A stretch of DNA of 64,000 nucleotides. Source: Glycomyces sp. L485 (GTDB taxonomy: Bacteria > Actinomycetota > Actinomycetes > Mycobacteriales > Micromonosporaceae). Below are positions 1 through 8,115 of this stretch, piece after piece. Both the position numbers and the translations under genes were made by a program. Location of the stretch: assembly GCF_022548875.1 (NCBI RefSeq), contig NZ_JAKZEW010000012.1, forward strand, positions 35,035-99,034, in the 5' to 3' direction. Positions within the stretch are counted from its first letter, which is position 1, and the number at the start of each line of letters is the position of its first letter. Below the pieces are notes generated by a model. The model made no database searches. It was not told the origin of the DNA and worked only from the letters and a program-made list of their open reading frames with translations.

Positions 1-2035
1 CTCCCGCGATCGACTGCAGAATGCGGAGGCCTTCGGACGCGCCGGACGTCTCCATGGCGAGCTCCAGGAGCTCCTTCGACTCCTCATGGGTCTTGGCGGC
101 CAGATTCCGATAGCGCTGGTTGTCGATGACGATCTTGATCACCCGCCCGTGCAGCCTCAGATCCATCGCATGCGCGAGGGTGCTGTTGCCGTTCGGTCGC
201 AGCTGATCGCGGTCGACGAGGGTGGCCCCGTTGTCGCCGTAGCGGACGCCGAGCTCGACCAGCATCGCCGAGATGATCATCTCGTAGCGGAAGTTGTCCA
301 TCGACGGGGCGATCTGCGAACCGTCCTCGAAGTCGAGTTTCGCACCGTAGATCCGCACCCCGTTGTTCGTCAGCAGGAAGATCCGAAGCTGATAGGTCGA
401 ATAGCGGATCGGGCCTCCCGGCACCCGCGCCGCCCGCGCGTCCGGGTCGGGCTCAGTGATGGCGAAGTGCGCCAGGACATCGCGGTGGGTCAAATGGATC
501 TCGTTCATGGCCTGCATGCGCAGCCAGCTCAGGTCGGCGTCGAGCCATTCGGCCATCTCCCAGTCGCTGGGCCTGTCGCTCAGCCAGTTCCTCCAACTGT
601 CGTAGCGCACCATTTCGGAAGCGAGCAGTTCTTCGGCCCATGCCCGGCGCTCGGCGTCGAACCGCGAGCGCATTGCGAGGCGAAGGCCGTTGTAGCCGAG
701 GATCGCGACCGCGACCGCGGCGGCCAGACCGCCGAAGGCCGCCGCGGCGGCCTCCAAACCGTCGGACAGGGCGGTCGCGGCGACGGTCGCCGACACCATG
801 AGCGCCCCAGCGCCCACCAGGCCCGGTTTCGCATGCGCCGGAGCGGGAGCCACACCGGCCTCCTTGTGGTGGAGGGTGCCGGAGGTCGCCGCTTCGGCGA
901 ACTGGTCCGCGTAGTGGAACGCCAACCAGTAGACGCCCTCGACGTCGACCGTCACTTGCCGGTTGCCCTGCTCGAAGTACTGTTCGGCGATTCTGCAGGC
1001 CAGAGAATGCCGGGCCTCGCCGGTCTGCAGCAGCCACTGCGCGGCAGTGCGGTCCTGCGGCGGAGACTCCTTGAAGGCATGCTCCAGGGCGACGGCGACC
1101 TGGTTTCGGAATTCCATGACCTGCGGCCAGCGAACCCAGAGCGCATCGGCCATGACGCCGCGGTAGTGGCGGGCACGCAACTCGATCCGCTCGCGCCGCA
1201 GCATCAGTGCCGGGGCGCACCACGCAATGAGGGCCAGGCCGCCGACCGCGCCCGCGACCACGAGCCAGAACGAGACCGCATCGGAGCCGAAGTACAGCAG
1301 CAGCCCCACCAGCGAAGCGAGGCCCGCTCCGGCCGATGCGAATGGCCACGCACCAGGTGAAGTCCAGTGAGGAATCGAACGGAGTCCGGGTTCAATGGGA
1401 TCGGTGATGAAGAACTTGGCGACGCGGCCGACTCGGCCGTGATCGAACCGGCGTTGCTTCGCCCCCTGGTAGAGGTCCTGCCAGTACAAGTCCATGACCG
1501 TGCCGTCGATGACCCTGTCCAAGTGCCGCGTGATGTCGTCCCTGCGCTCCGGGTCCAGGTTCCGCAGCCGACCGAGTACTTCCTTGACCCTCGCAACGTC
1601 CTCGACCGAGATCGTCTCCGACGCGGCTTCCCGGGTGAGGCTCGAGATCTCGAGCAGGCCCTCCACGACGAGCGTCGATTCGGCGAAGGCGTCACCGGCC
1701 CTGCGGTCGAACGACTGCAGACATGCGCGAAGCTCGTTGAACGACTCGGCGCCCAGGTCGATGTCCGAGCGTCCGCTGAGAATGGCCAGCGCCCAGAAGA
1801 ACCACAGGCGGTTCTCGCGCATACCGCCGTCGTAAGCCGCGGAGAACAGCTTCTCCGCGCTTCGCGGCATGTTCCCGCGTAGGCGGTGCAATCCGGTCTC
1901 GAACAGCTCGGCAGGGTCGTCGGACTTCGACATGTACACGTTGAAGTCGCCGTGGAAGGTGCCCGAATTCTGGAGGACTCCGCTCGCGTCGCCGCCGATC
2001 GCGTTCGCGCCCGGTGGCGCCTGCTGCTCGTCCAT
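1..2035 (-). CDS. Membrane protein with N-terminal RHIM/BASS-like motif (3' end outside window)
   Basis: Reading frame open from an ATG at 2035 to the left edge, 678 codons visible. Residues 11-33 read N-x-I-x-G-x-A-x-G-VLQNSG-TFHGD-FNV. This Gln/Gly pattern resembles the RHIM-like bacterial amyloid signalling sequences reported in front of actinobacterial NLR-type proteins. A helical cytoplasmic-looking region follows. Two hydrophobic hairpins lie at about 230-278 and 404-452, and a soluble C-terminal part reaches the edge. The start codon overlaps the stop of the preceding small gene (TGATG), so translation is probably coupled, and both products share the motif. I do not recognise the remaining domains. 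A membrane-acting effector triggered through the shared motif is an inference. Confidence 0.75.
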   Translation of the reverse strand, partial: MDEQQAPPGANAIGGDASGVLQNSGTFHGDFNVYMSKSDDPAELFETGLHRLRGNMPRSAEKLFSAAYDGGMRENRLWFFWALAILSGRSDIDLGAESFNELRACLQSFDRRAGDAFAESTLVVEGLLEISSLTREAASETISVEDVARVKEVLGRLRNLDPERRDDITRHLDRVIDGTVMDLYWQDLYQGAKQRRFDHGRVGRVAKFFITDPIEPGLRSIPHWTSPGAWPFASAGAGLASLVGLLLYFGSDAVSFWLVVAGAVGGLALIAWCAPALMLRRERIELRARHYRGVMADALWVRWPQVMEFRNQVAVALEHAFKESPPQDRTAAQWLLQTGEARHSLACRIAEQYFEQGNRQVTVDVEGVYWLAFHYADQFAEAATSGTLHHKEAGVAPAPAHAKPGLVGAGALMVSATVAATALSDGLEAAAAAFGGLAAAVAVAILGYNGLRLAMRSRFDAERRAWAEELLASEMVRYDSWRNWLSDRPSDWEMAEWLDADLSWLRMQAMNEIHLTHRDVLAHFAITEPDPDARAARVPGGPIRYSTYQLRIFLLTNNGVRIYGAKLDFEDGSQIAPSMDNFRYEMIISAMLVELGVRYGDNGATLVDRDQLRPNGNSTLAHAMDLRLHGRVIKIVIDNQRYRNLAAKTHEESKELLELAMETSGASEGLRILQSIAG

Positions 2036-2412
2036 CAGCCGAGGCCCTTGATCGTTTCGATCGCCCCGCTCACCGTCCGGACTACCCTCGTGCAACCGCC
2101 GACGATGTTCTTGACGTGGCCGAGCGTCTCTGCCAGGCGCGATCGGGACTGCTCGTTCTCCGCCTCCGGTGCGGCGGTGTCGAGTACCGCCGCCGCGCTG
2201 GCCGTCTCGGCATCGCTGAGCTCGCCCGCGGCGTTCGCTTCGGTCAGCGCTCGCCGGACGGCCTCGAGTGCTTCGGCCGCTTTGCGGTCGACTTCGCTCA
2301 GTCCGTCTGCGCCGCGTGCGTCGATCGAGATGTCGCCGCGCATATCGCCGGAGTTCTGGACGACTCCGCGCGCGTTGCCTTTGATGATGTTGGACTTCGA
2401 GGGTTCGGGCAT
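2035..2412 (-). CDS. Small protein with N-terminal RHIM/BASS-like motif
   Basis: A 125-residue protein with AGGAG five bases before the ATG. Residues 8-30 read N-I-I-x-G-N-A-x-G-VVQNSG-DMRGD-ISI. This aligns position by position with the N-terminus of the next gene (shared G-V-V/L-Q-N-S-G then G-D). The rest is predicted to be helical: an acidic Ala/Glu-rich stretch (35-90), then a hydrophobic amphipathic tail. No signal peptide or enzymatic motif is visible. The one-base overlap with the downstream membrane-protein gene indicates a two-gene operon. By family knowledge such motifs mediate homotypic amyloid templating; here it is only a sequence resemblance. The protein could be the sensor or adaptor for the membrane partner. 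Confidence 0.8.
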   Translation of the reverse strand: MPEPSKSNIIKGNARGVVQNSGDMRGDISIDARGADGLSEVDRKAAEALEAVRRALTEANAAGELSDAETASAAAVLDTAAPEAENEQSRSRLAETLGHVKNIVGGCTRVVRTVSGAIETIKGLG

Positions 2413-2693
2413 GGGCGCTCCTGTGGTGCGCTCTCGGTGGAGAGCAGGGGATTCCGCGCTGGAAGCGGTAATTGTGACCGATTCTAAGCAAGCGGTGACG
2501 ACCGCGCAAGCCGATGCGATCCACGGGGTCTGGCCTCTGAGTCCTACTGAGACACGATTGGGCCACTGGTCGATTCATTCCGGTGGTCCGTTCGATTGAG
2601 AATTCCGGACGATCGGCCGATCCGGTGCGGGGCATCCGCCCGTGTCGTGCGTCGGTGCAGGGCGCGTGTTCACCGGTCATAGACTCGCGTGTG

Positions 2694-3194
2694 ATGAACG
2701 AGCACACCGTCCTTTCCGACGGCGCGGTCCTGCGCCGCGCCGCGCCCCGCGACCTGCCTGAGGTCCTTCAACTGATCAGGGACCTCGCCGACTACGAGCG
2801 CGAGCCCGATGCGGTCGAGGCGACCGTCGAAGGTCTCGACACCGCCCTGTTCGGGCCGAATCCGGAGGTCTACGCGCACGTCGTCGAGGCCGGCGGCCGC
2901 ATCGCCGGCATCGCCGTCTGGTTCCTGAACTTCTCGACCTGGACCGGCAAGCACGGTATATACCTCGAAGACCTCTATGTCGACCCGGGTTTCCGTGGAA
3001 AGGGCTTCGGCGCCGCGCTCCTGCGAGAGCTCGCCCGGATCTGCGCCGCCAACGGCTATCAGCGGCTCGACTGGTCGGTGCTGAAGTGGAACGAGCCCTC
3101 GATCGCGTTCTATGAATCGCTCGGCGCGGTTGCGATGGACGAGTGGGTCGGCTACCGGCTCACCGGCACCGCACTGCGATCACTCGGCGCCTGA
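2694..3194 (+). CDS. GNAT acetyltransferase, diamine/thialysine (SAT2-like) type
   Basis: A 166-residue single-domain GNAT protein. The segment FSTWTGKHGIYLEDLYV followed by P-G-FRGKGFG is the typical beta4/acetyl-CoA-binding signature of the spermidine/spermine N1-acetyltransferase-like group. The later W-x-V-L-x-W-N-x-P-S-I-x-FYESLGA is the usual C-terminal motif. The frame is open upstream to 2583. The ATG at 2694 is preferred because the domain begins about ten residues after it and the length fits the family. It transfers acetyl from acetyl-CoA to a small amine; the true substrate cannot be read from sequence. It is monocistronic by position and divergent from the RHIM-motif pair. Confidence 0.85.
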   Translation: MNEHTVLSDGAVLRRAAPRDLPEVLQLIRDLADYEREPDAVEATVEGLDTALFGPNPEVYAHVVEAGGRIAGIAVWFLNFSTWTGKHGIYLEDLYVDPGFRGKGFGAALLRELARICAANGYQRLDWSVLKWNEPSIAFYESLGAVAMDEWVGYRLTGTALRSLGA

Positions 3195-3331
3195 CCACCG
3201 CGGCTTCGCCTGGATCGAACCTGGCGGCGATACGGGGCCGCACCGTGGGATCATTCGATCGACTGAGACCGCTCCGCGCGATACCCGCGCGGTGCGGTCC
3301 TCCGGTTTCCGAAACGACAGGGGAGGACGCG

Positions 3332-3643
3332 ATGGAACAGGTGGCACTGCACACCAGGCTCAAGGTGGGCCGCGAGGCCGACTACGACCGGATCCACGCG
3401 ACGATCCCGGCCGAACTGGACACCGCTCTGCGCGAGGCGGGCGTGAAGCGATGGCGGATCTGGCGGCACGGCCGGGATCTGTTCCATCTCGTCGATGTCG
3501 AGGACTACCAGGCCATGAGGCATGCCCTGCGAGACCATCCGGCCAATGTGCCCTGGCAGGAGCGGATGGCGGAGCTGCTGGAGGTGCCCGACGACTACTC
3601 CGGAGCCGACCGGGGCCTGCCACTGGTCTGGGAGCTGCCGTAG
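3332..3643 (+). CDS. L-rhamnose mutarotase-like protein (RhaM/RhaU family)
   Basis: 103 residues, matching the usual ~104-residue length of L-rhamnose mutarotase (DUF718). The family pattern is visible: early H-T-R-L-K-V-G-x-E-x-Y, middle K-R-W-R-I-W-x-x-G-x-D-LFHLVDVEDY, late P-x-N-x-x-W-Q-E-R-M and a terminal L-V-W-E-L. GGGAGG sits about six bases before the ATG. The enzyme interconverts sugar anomers in the cytoplasm. It lies directly before a GntR regulator and a CUT2 sugar transporter, so it probably acts on the imported sugar. In rhizobial rhamnose loci (rhaSTPQUK) a mutarotase also accompanies a CUT2 transporter. Rhamnose as substrate is plausible but unproven, since no rhamnose kinase or isomerase is present. 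Confidence 0.8.
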   Translation: MEQVALHTRLKVGREADYDRIHATIPAELDTALREAGVKRWRIWRHGRDLFHLVDVEDYQAMRHALRDHPANVPWQERMAELLEVPDDYSGADRGLPLVWELP

Positions 3644-3654
3644 TCCGGTTGGCA

Positions 3655-3680
3655 TAATGTCTCGGATACATCAGATGTTT
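3655..3680 (+). promoter_or_regulatory. Promoter and operator of the FadR/GntR regulator gene
   Basis: A -10-like TAATGT lies at 3655-3660. The 15-mer ATACATCAGATGTTT lies at 3666-3680, containing the perfect 11-bp palindrome ACATCAGATGT. The same 15-mer recurs at 4472-4486 before the transporter. It lies 20 bases upstream of the regulator ATG, at the expected transcription start, so autorepression is likely. The -35 is weak. Confidence 0.7.
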
Positions 3681-3699
3681 TTCTGAAGGGCGTGCGTCG

Positions 3700-4371
3700 A
3701 TGGCCGTAACCGACAAGGCGATCGTCAAGATCAAGGAGATGATCGTCAGCGGTGAGCTCAGTCCGGGCTCCCGGCTGCCGCGAGAGGCCGACCTGGCGGT
3801 CCGGCTGGGGCTCGCCCGGAGCTCCCTGCGGGAAGCGGTGCGGGCCCTGGCGCTGATGAACATTCTGCATGTGCGGCAGGGCGACGGCACTTATGTCACC
3901 AGCCTCGACTCGCGGCTGCTGCTCGACGCGCTGAACTTCGTGGTCGACTTCCACCGCGACGACTCGGTGATGCAACTGCTGGAGGTGCGCCGAGTCATCG
4001 AGCCGGCCGCCACGGAGATGGCGGCGGTGCGCATCGCCGACGAGCAGCTCCAGCACCTGTCCCACCTCCTCAAGGTGGGCGACGAGACATCCTCTGTGGA
4101 CGAATTGGTCGCCAACGACCTGGAATTCCATCGGAGCGTCGCCGAGGCGTCCGGAAACGACGTGCTGAGCTCGCTGGTCGACGGGCTGTCGGCGCCGACC
4201 CAGCGGGTCAGGATCTGGCGCGGCCTCACCGAGCACGGCGCGCTGGAGCGCACTCTCAGCGAACACCGGGCCATCTACGACGCGCTGGTCGCTCGCCAGC
4301 CCGATCTCGCCAAGTCGTGGATGACCGTGCACATCGCCGGCGTGGAGCAGTGGCTCCGCCAAGTCCTCTGA
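3700..4371 (+). CDS. GntR-family transcriptional regulator, FadR (FCD) subfamily
   Basis: 223 residues. The N-terminal winged helix (about 1-70) has the GntR signature PREADLAVRLGLARSSLREAV and ends in the wing residues R-Q-G-D-G-T-Y-V. The all-helical C-terminal FCD domain (85-215) shows the conserved D-LEFHRSVAEASGN motif and later His residues (EHRAIYDA, TVHIAGVE) of the metal/ligand pocket. It sits between two copies of the palindrome ACATCAGATGT, one before its own gene and one overlapping the start region of the transporter promoter. It therefore most likely represses itself and the downstream sugar ABC operon until the imported sugar or a metabolite binds. Confidence 0.88.
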   Translation: MAVTDKAIVKIKEMIVSGELSPGSRLPREADLAVRLGLARSSLREAVRALALMNILHVRQGDGTYVTSLDSRLLLDALNFVVDFHRDDSVMQLLEVRRVIEPAATEMAAVRIADEQLQHLSHLLKVGDETSSVDELVANDLEFHRSVAEASGNDVLSSLVDGLSAPTQRVRIWRGLTEHGALERTLSEHRAIYDALVARQPDLAKSWMTVHIAGVEQWLRQVL

Positions 4372-4438
4372 CGCGACCGGCGTCCGGGAGTGCTCCGGTC
4401 CTACGGAATGTTACCGAAAGATAACGCTGTTCCCGCCG

Positions 4439-4486
4439 TTGACACTTGATTGATGCCTCATTACTCTTCCAATACATCAGATGTTT
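4439..4486 (+). promoter_or_regulatory. Promoter with GntR operator for the sugar ABC operon
   Basis: Consensus -35 TTGACA at 4439-4444, a 17-bp spacer, and -10 TACTCT at 4462-4467. The 15-mer ATACATCAGATGTTT follows at 4472-4486, placing the ACATCAGATGT palindrome (4474-4484) over the transcription start. This is a repressor geometry. It is identical to the site before the regulator gene. Confidence 0.8.
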
Positions 4487-4542
4487 AGCGAGGAGGCTGT
4501 CTCGACCCCCGTCGACGGCCTCCTATTACAGCGGGGAGGGCC

Positions 4543-6069
4543 ATGCACGATCAGCTGCTGAGGCTCGATGGGATCAGCAAGAGCTTTCCCGGCGTCAGAG
4601 CGCTGTCCGATGTCCACCTGGATCTGCGGGCCGGCGAGGTACTCGCGCTGGTCGGAGAGAACGGCGCCGGCAAGTCGACCCTGATGAAGGTGCTGGCCGG
4701 GATCCACCAGCAGGACACCGGCACGATCCACATCGACGGCCAGCCCGTCGACATCGACGGTCCCAAGACCGCCCAGTCACTCGGCATCAGCATCATCCAC
4801 CAGGAGTTCTCGCTGATGCCCGACCTGACCATCGCCGAGAACATCTACATCGGCAGGGAACCGCACACCGGCTTCGGCATGCTGGTCGACGACCGGCGCC
4901 TCAACCGTCGCGCCGCCGACCTGTTCGAACGGCTCGGGATCGACCTCGACCCGCGGACCAAGGTCGGCGACCTGCTCGTCGCCCAACAGCAGGTCGTGGA
5001 GATCGCCAAGGCGCTCTCGTTCGACGCCCGGGTCCTGATCATGGACGAGCCGACCGCCGCGCTGACCGAGTCCGAGACCGAGAACCTGTTCCGACTCATC
5101 CGAGACCTGAGGGACCAGGGCACCGGAGTCATCTACATCTCGCACCGACTGGCCGAACTGAAGGAGATCTCGGACCGCATCACGGTCCTGCGCGACGGCG
5201 AGTACATCGACACCCTGCAGACCGGCGAAGCCGACCTGCGGCACGTCATCTCGCTGATGGTGGGCCGCCAGATCTCCGGCGAGGCGGGGCCGACGCGCAG
5301 CACCTCCCCGGAACAGCCCACGGTGCTCGAAGTCAGCGGCCTGAAACGGGGAAGCCGGATCAAGGACGTCAGCTTCGACCTCAAGCAGGGCGAGATCCTC
5401 GGTTTCGCGGGCCTGATGGGCGCCGGCCGGACCGAGGTCGCCCGAGTCATCTGCGGCGCAGACCGCGCCGACCGCGGACACATCCTGCTGCGGGGTCGCC
5501 CCGTGAAGATCAAGACCCCCACGGACGCCGCCCGGCTGCGCATCGGCTACCTCTCCGAGGACCGCAAGAGGCTCGGACTGATGCTCGACCAGGACGTCAA
5601 CTTCAACATCCTCGCCTCATCGCTGTCCGACTACGTCAATCCGTTCGGCCTGATACGAGACAAACCGGGCAGGCTGACATCAGAGCGGTACGTCGAGTCG
5701 CTGAAGATCAAGACACCGTCGATCAGGCAGCAGACCAAGGCGCTCTCCGGCGGCAACCAGCAGAAGGTCATCATCGCGAAATGGCTGGCGAAGAACTGCG
5801 ACATCCTGATCTTCGACGAACCCACCCGCGGCATCGACGTCGGCGCCAAAGAAGAGATCTACGAGCTCCTCAACCTGCTCGCCGACGAGGGCAAATCGAT
5901 CATCATGATCTCCTCGGAACTACCTGAGGTCCTTCGCATGGCCCACCGCATCGTCGTCATGTGCGAAGGACGCGTCACCGGCGTCCTCGACGGCGCCGAA
6001 GCCGACCAGGAGATGGTCATGGACTACGCCACCCGATCCGGATCACATGGAGGCATCGCAACATCATGA
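4543..6069 (+). CDS. Sugar ABC transporter ATP-binding protein (RbsA/MglA type, two ABC domains)
   Basis: 508 residues with two tandem ABC domains, as in CUT2 sugar importers. Domain 1 has Walker A GENGAGKST (about 38-46), a Q-loop and Walker B LIMDEPTAALTE. Domain 2 has the usual degenerate Walker A GLMGAGRTE, signature LSGGNQQK and Walker B ILIFDEPTRGIDVGAK. A strong GGGGAGGG precedes the ATG. The stop overlaps the permease start by four bases (ATGA). It powers uptake of a monosaccharide through the permease encoded next. Expression should be controlled by the upstream GntR operator. The substrate cannot be decided; the adjacent mutarotase suggests a pyranose such as rhamnose. Confidence 0.95.
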   Translation: MHDQLLRLDGISKSFPGVRALSDVHLDLRAGEVLALVGENGAGKSTLMKVLAGIHQQDTGTIHIDGQPVDIDGPKTAQSLGISIIHQEFSLMPDLTIAENIYIGREPHTGFGMLVDDRRLNRRAADLFERLGIDLDPRTKVGDLLVAQQQVVEIAKALSFDARVLIMDEPTAALTESETENLFRLIRDLRDQGTGVIYISHRLAELKEISDRITVLRDGEYIDTLQTGEADLRHVISLMVGRQISGEAGPTRSTSPEQPTVLEVSGLKRGSRIKDVSFDLKQGEILGFAGLMGAGRTEVARVICGADRADRGHILLRGRPVKIKTPTDAARLRIGYLSEDRKRLGLMLDQDVNFNILASSLSDYVNPFGLIRDKPGRLTSERYVESLKIKTPSIRQQTKALSGGNQQKVIIAKWLAKNCDILIFDEPTRGIDVGAKEEIYELLNLLADEGKSIIMISSELPEVLRMAHRIVVMCEGRVTGVLDGAEADQEMVMDYATRSGSHGGIATS

Positions 6070-7097
6070 AGCAGGCAGACACTGTCGAACCGAGTCCGGA
6101 CGAGATGCTGAGGCCGGCCCCCTCCGGTGCCCTCGGCGCGTCCTGGAACCTGCTGCGACGGCAGCTCCAGCAGGTCCTGGCATTCGCCAGCCTGATCGTG
6201 CTGGTGGCGTTCTTCGGGGTGGCCAACCCCAACTTCCTGACCTGGTCGAACATGAGCGGCATCCTGCTGTCCACGGCCGTCATCGGGATCTTGGCGCTCG
6301 GCACCACCTTCGTCATCATCACCGCGGGCATCGAACTGTCGCTGGGCACCGGCATGACGCTGGCGGCGGTGATGACCGGCGTGGTCCTCACCAGCTGGGG
6401 ACTGCCGCTGCTCGTCGGCGTGGTCGTCGGCATCCTGACCGGGGCCCTGATCGGCTTCATCAACGGCTTCAACGTCGCCGTCTTGAAGATCCCGCCGTTC
6501 ATCGCGACGCTCGCGATGATGCTCATCGCCCAAGGACTGGCACTGGTCATCTCGGGAACGGCGCCGATCTACTTCACCGACGCCCCCGGGTTCACCGACA
6601 TCTCGCTGGGTTCGCTGATCCCCGGCGTGCAGCTGCCCAACGCCGTGCTCATCCTCTTCCTGCTGACCGCGATCGCCGCGGTGATCCTGAGCAAGTCGAT
6701 CCTCGGACGCTACTCGTTCGCGATCGGCAGCAACGAAGAGGCCGCCGGCCTGTCCGGGATCAACACCGGAAAGTGGAAGATCGCCATCTACACCCTCTCC
6801 GGCTGCTTCATGGGCATCGCCGGCGTCGTGCTGGCGGCCCGCTTGAACTCCGCGCAGCCGTCGCTCGGCATCGGCTACGAGCTGCAGGCCATCGCGGCCG
6901 TCGTCATCGGCGGCACGTCGCTGCAGGGCGGCAAGGGAAGCATCATCGGCACCCTCATCGGCGCGCTCATCGTCGGAACGGTGACCAACGGCCTGCGCAT
7001 CATGTCCATCCCGCAGGAGTGGCAGACCGTCGTCATCGGCCTGGTCATCCTGGCGGCCGTCTACACCGACATCCTCCGCCGCCGCAAGCAGACTTGA
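6066..7097 (+). CDS. Sugar ABC transporter permease (RbsC family)
   Basis: 343 residues from the ATG at 6066, overlapping the ATPase stop. There are about nine to ten hydrophobic segments and the BPD_transp_2 signatures: the GTTFVIITAGIELSLG motif after the third segment, and IGSNEEAAGLSGINTGK, the cytoplasmic EAA-like loop that contacts the ATPase. The C-terminus has AVVIGGTSLQGGKGSIIGT, typical of ribose/galactose-type CUT2 permeases. The frame is open further upstream (5961), but the ATGA overlap and the start of the hydrophobic core support 6066. It acts in the cytoplasmic membrane with the ATPase and the binding protein on either side. Only one permease gene is present, implying a homodimeric channel. 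Confidence 0.94.
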   Translation: MKQADTVEPSPDEMLRPAPSGALGASWNLLRRQLQQVLAFASLIVLVAFFGVANPNFLTWSNMSGILLSTAVIGILALGTTFVIITAGIELSLGTGMTLAAVMTGVVLTSWGLPLLVGVVVGILTGALIGFINGFNVAVLKIPPFIATLAMMLIAQGLALVISGTAPIYFTDAPGFTDISLGSLIPGVQLPNAVLILFLLTAIAAVILSKSILGRYSFAIGSNEEAAGLSGINTGKWKIAIYTLSGCFMGIAGVVLAARLNSAQPSLGIGYELQAIAAVVIGGTSLQGGKGSIIGTLIGALIVGTVTNGLRIMSIPQEWQTVVIGLVILAAVYTDILRRRKQT

Positions 7098-7155
7098 TCG
7101 CCCGCAACAACATCCCTTTCACATCGCACAACCCCTACACGATTCGGAGAACCTC

Positions 7156-8115
7156 ATGATCGACCGTAGAACCATTCTGGCCGGAACCCCCGGAGCGATA
7201 CTCCTCCTGGCAGGGTGCAGCGGCACCGCGGCGTCGGACGGCGGAAAGCTGTCCATTGCCCTCATCTCCAAAGGATTCCAGCACCAGTTCTGGCAGGCGG
7301 TGAACGACGGCGCCGAACAGGCCGCGGCCGAGTTCGACGTCGACATCACCTTCGAAGGGCCCGACTCCGAGTCCGAAGTCGCCCAGCAGATCGACATGCT
7401 CCAGACCGCGATGGACCGCAACCCGGACGCGATCGGGTTCGCCGCGCTGGACAGCCAGGCGGCGGTGCCGCTCATGACCGAAGCAGAAACCCGGGGGATC
7501 CCGGTCATCGCGTTCGACTCCGGCGTCGACAGCGAAGTGCCGCTCGCCACCGCCTCCACCGACAACCTCGCCGCGGCCGCGCTGGCGGCGGAGCACATGG
7601 TCGAGCTGATCGGCGGCTCGGGCAAGATCGCCCTGGTCGTCCACGACCAGACCAGCGTGACGGGGGTCCAGCGCAGGGACGGCTTCGTCGAGTACATAGA
7701 GCAGAACGCTCCGGACATCGAGATCGTCTCCATCCAGTACGGCGGCGGCGACCAACTCGAGTCGACCAACCTCGCCACGGCCATCATCGAGGGCAATCCC
7801 GACCTGGCGGGCTTCTACGGCTCCAACGAGGGCTCGGCGATCGGCATCGTCAACGCCGTCCAGGAACTCGGCCGCGACGGCGAGATCCAGATCATCGGCT
7901 TCGACTCGGGCCAGGCCCAGATGGACGCGATCAGAAGCGGCCTGATGGCCGGCGCGATCACCCAGAACCCCGTCGGCATCGGCTACGAGACCGTGAAGGC
8001 CGCTGTCATGGCGATCAACGGCGAGGAGCTGCCAGAGAGCATCGACACCGGCTTCTACTGGTACGACGCGACGAACATCGACGACGAAGAGATCCAAGCG
8101 GTGCTCTACGAGTAG
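7156..8115 (+). CDS. Sugar-binding lipoprotein of ABC transporter (periplasmic-binding fold type I)
   Basis: 319 residues. The signal peptide ends in a lipobox L-L-L-A-G-C (Cys about 22), so the protein is lipid-anchored on the outer face of the membrane. The mature part is a Peripla_BP_4 ribose/galactose-type binding protein. ISKGFQHQFWQAVNDGAEQAA is followed by PVIAFDSGVDSE and DLAGFYGSNEGSAIGIVNA, and IIGFDSGQAQ marks the second lobe. It ends the GntR-controlled operon and delivers the sugar to the permease. A hairpin at 8127-8161 terminates transcription just beyond its stop. No catabolic enzymes follow, so the imported sugar must be metabolised from elsewhere in the genome. Confidence 0.93.
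   Translation: MIDRRTILAGTPGAILLLAGCSGTAASDGGKLSIALISKGFQHQFWQAVNDGAEQAAAEFDVDITFEGPDSESEVAQQIDMLQTAMDRNPDAIGFAALDSQAAVPLMTEAETRGIPVIAFDSGVDSEVPLATASTDNLAAAALAAEHMVELIGGSGKIALVVHDQTSVTGVQRRDGFVEYIEQNAPDIEIVSIQYGGGDQLESTNLATAIIEGNPDLAGFYGSNEGSAIGIVNAVQELGRDGEIQIIGFDSGQAQMDAIRSGLMAGAITQNPVGIGYETVKAAVMAINGEELPESIDTGFYWYDATNIDDEEIQAVLYE

Noticed and set aside
86..1360. Long plus-strand open frame (424 codons)
   Set aside because: It is the complement of the RHIM-motif membrane protein; the minus frame gives coherent helices and the shared motif, the plus frame only Arg/Pro-rich text.
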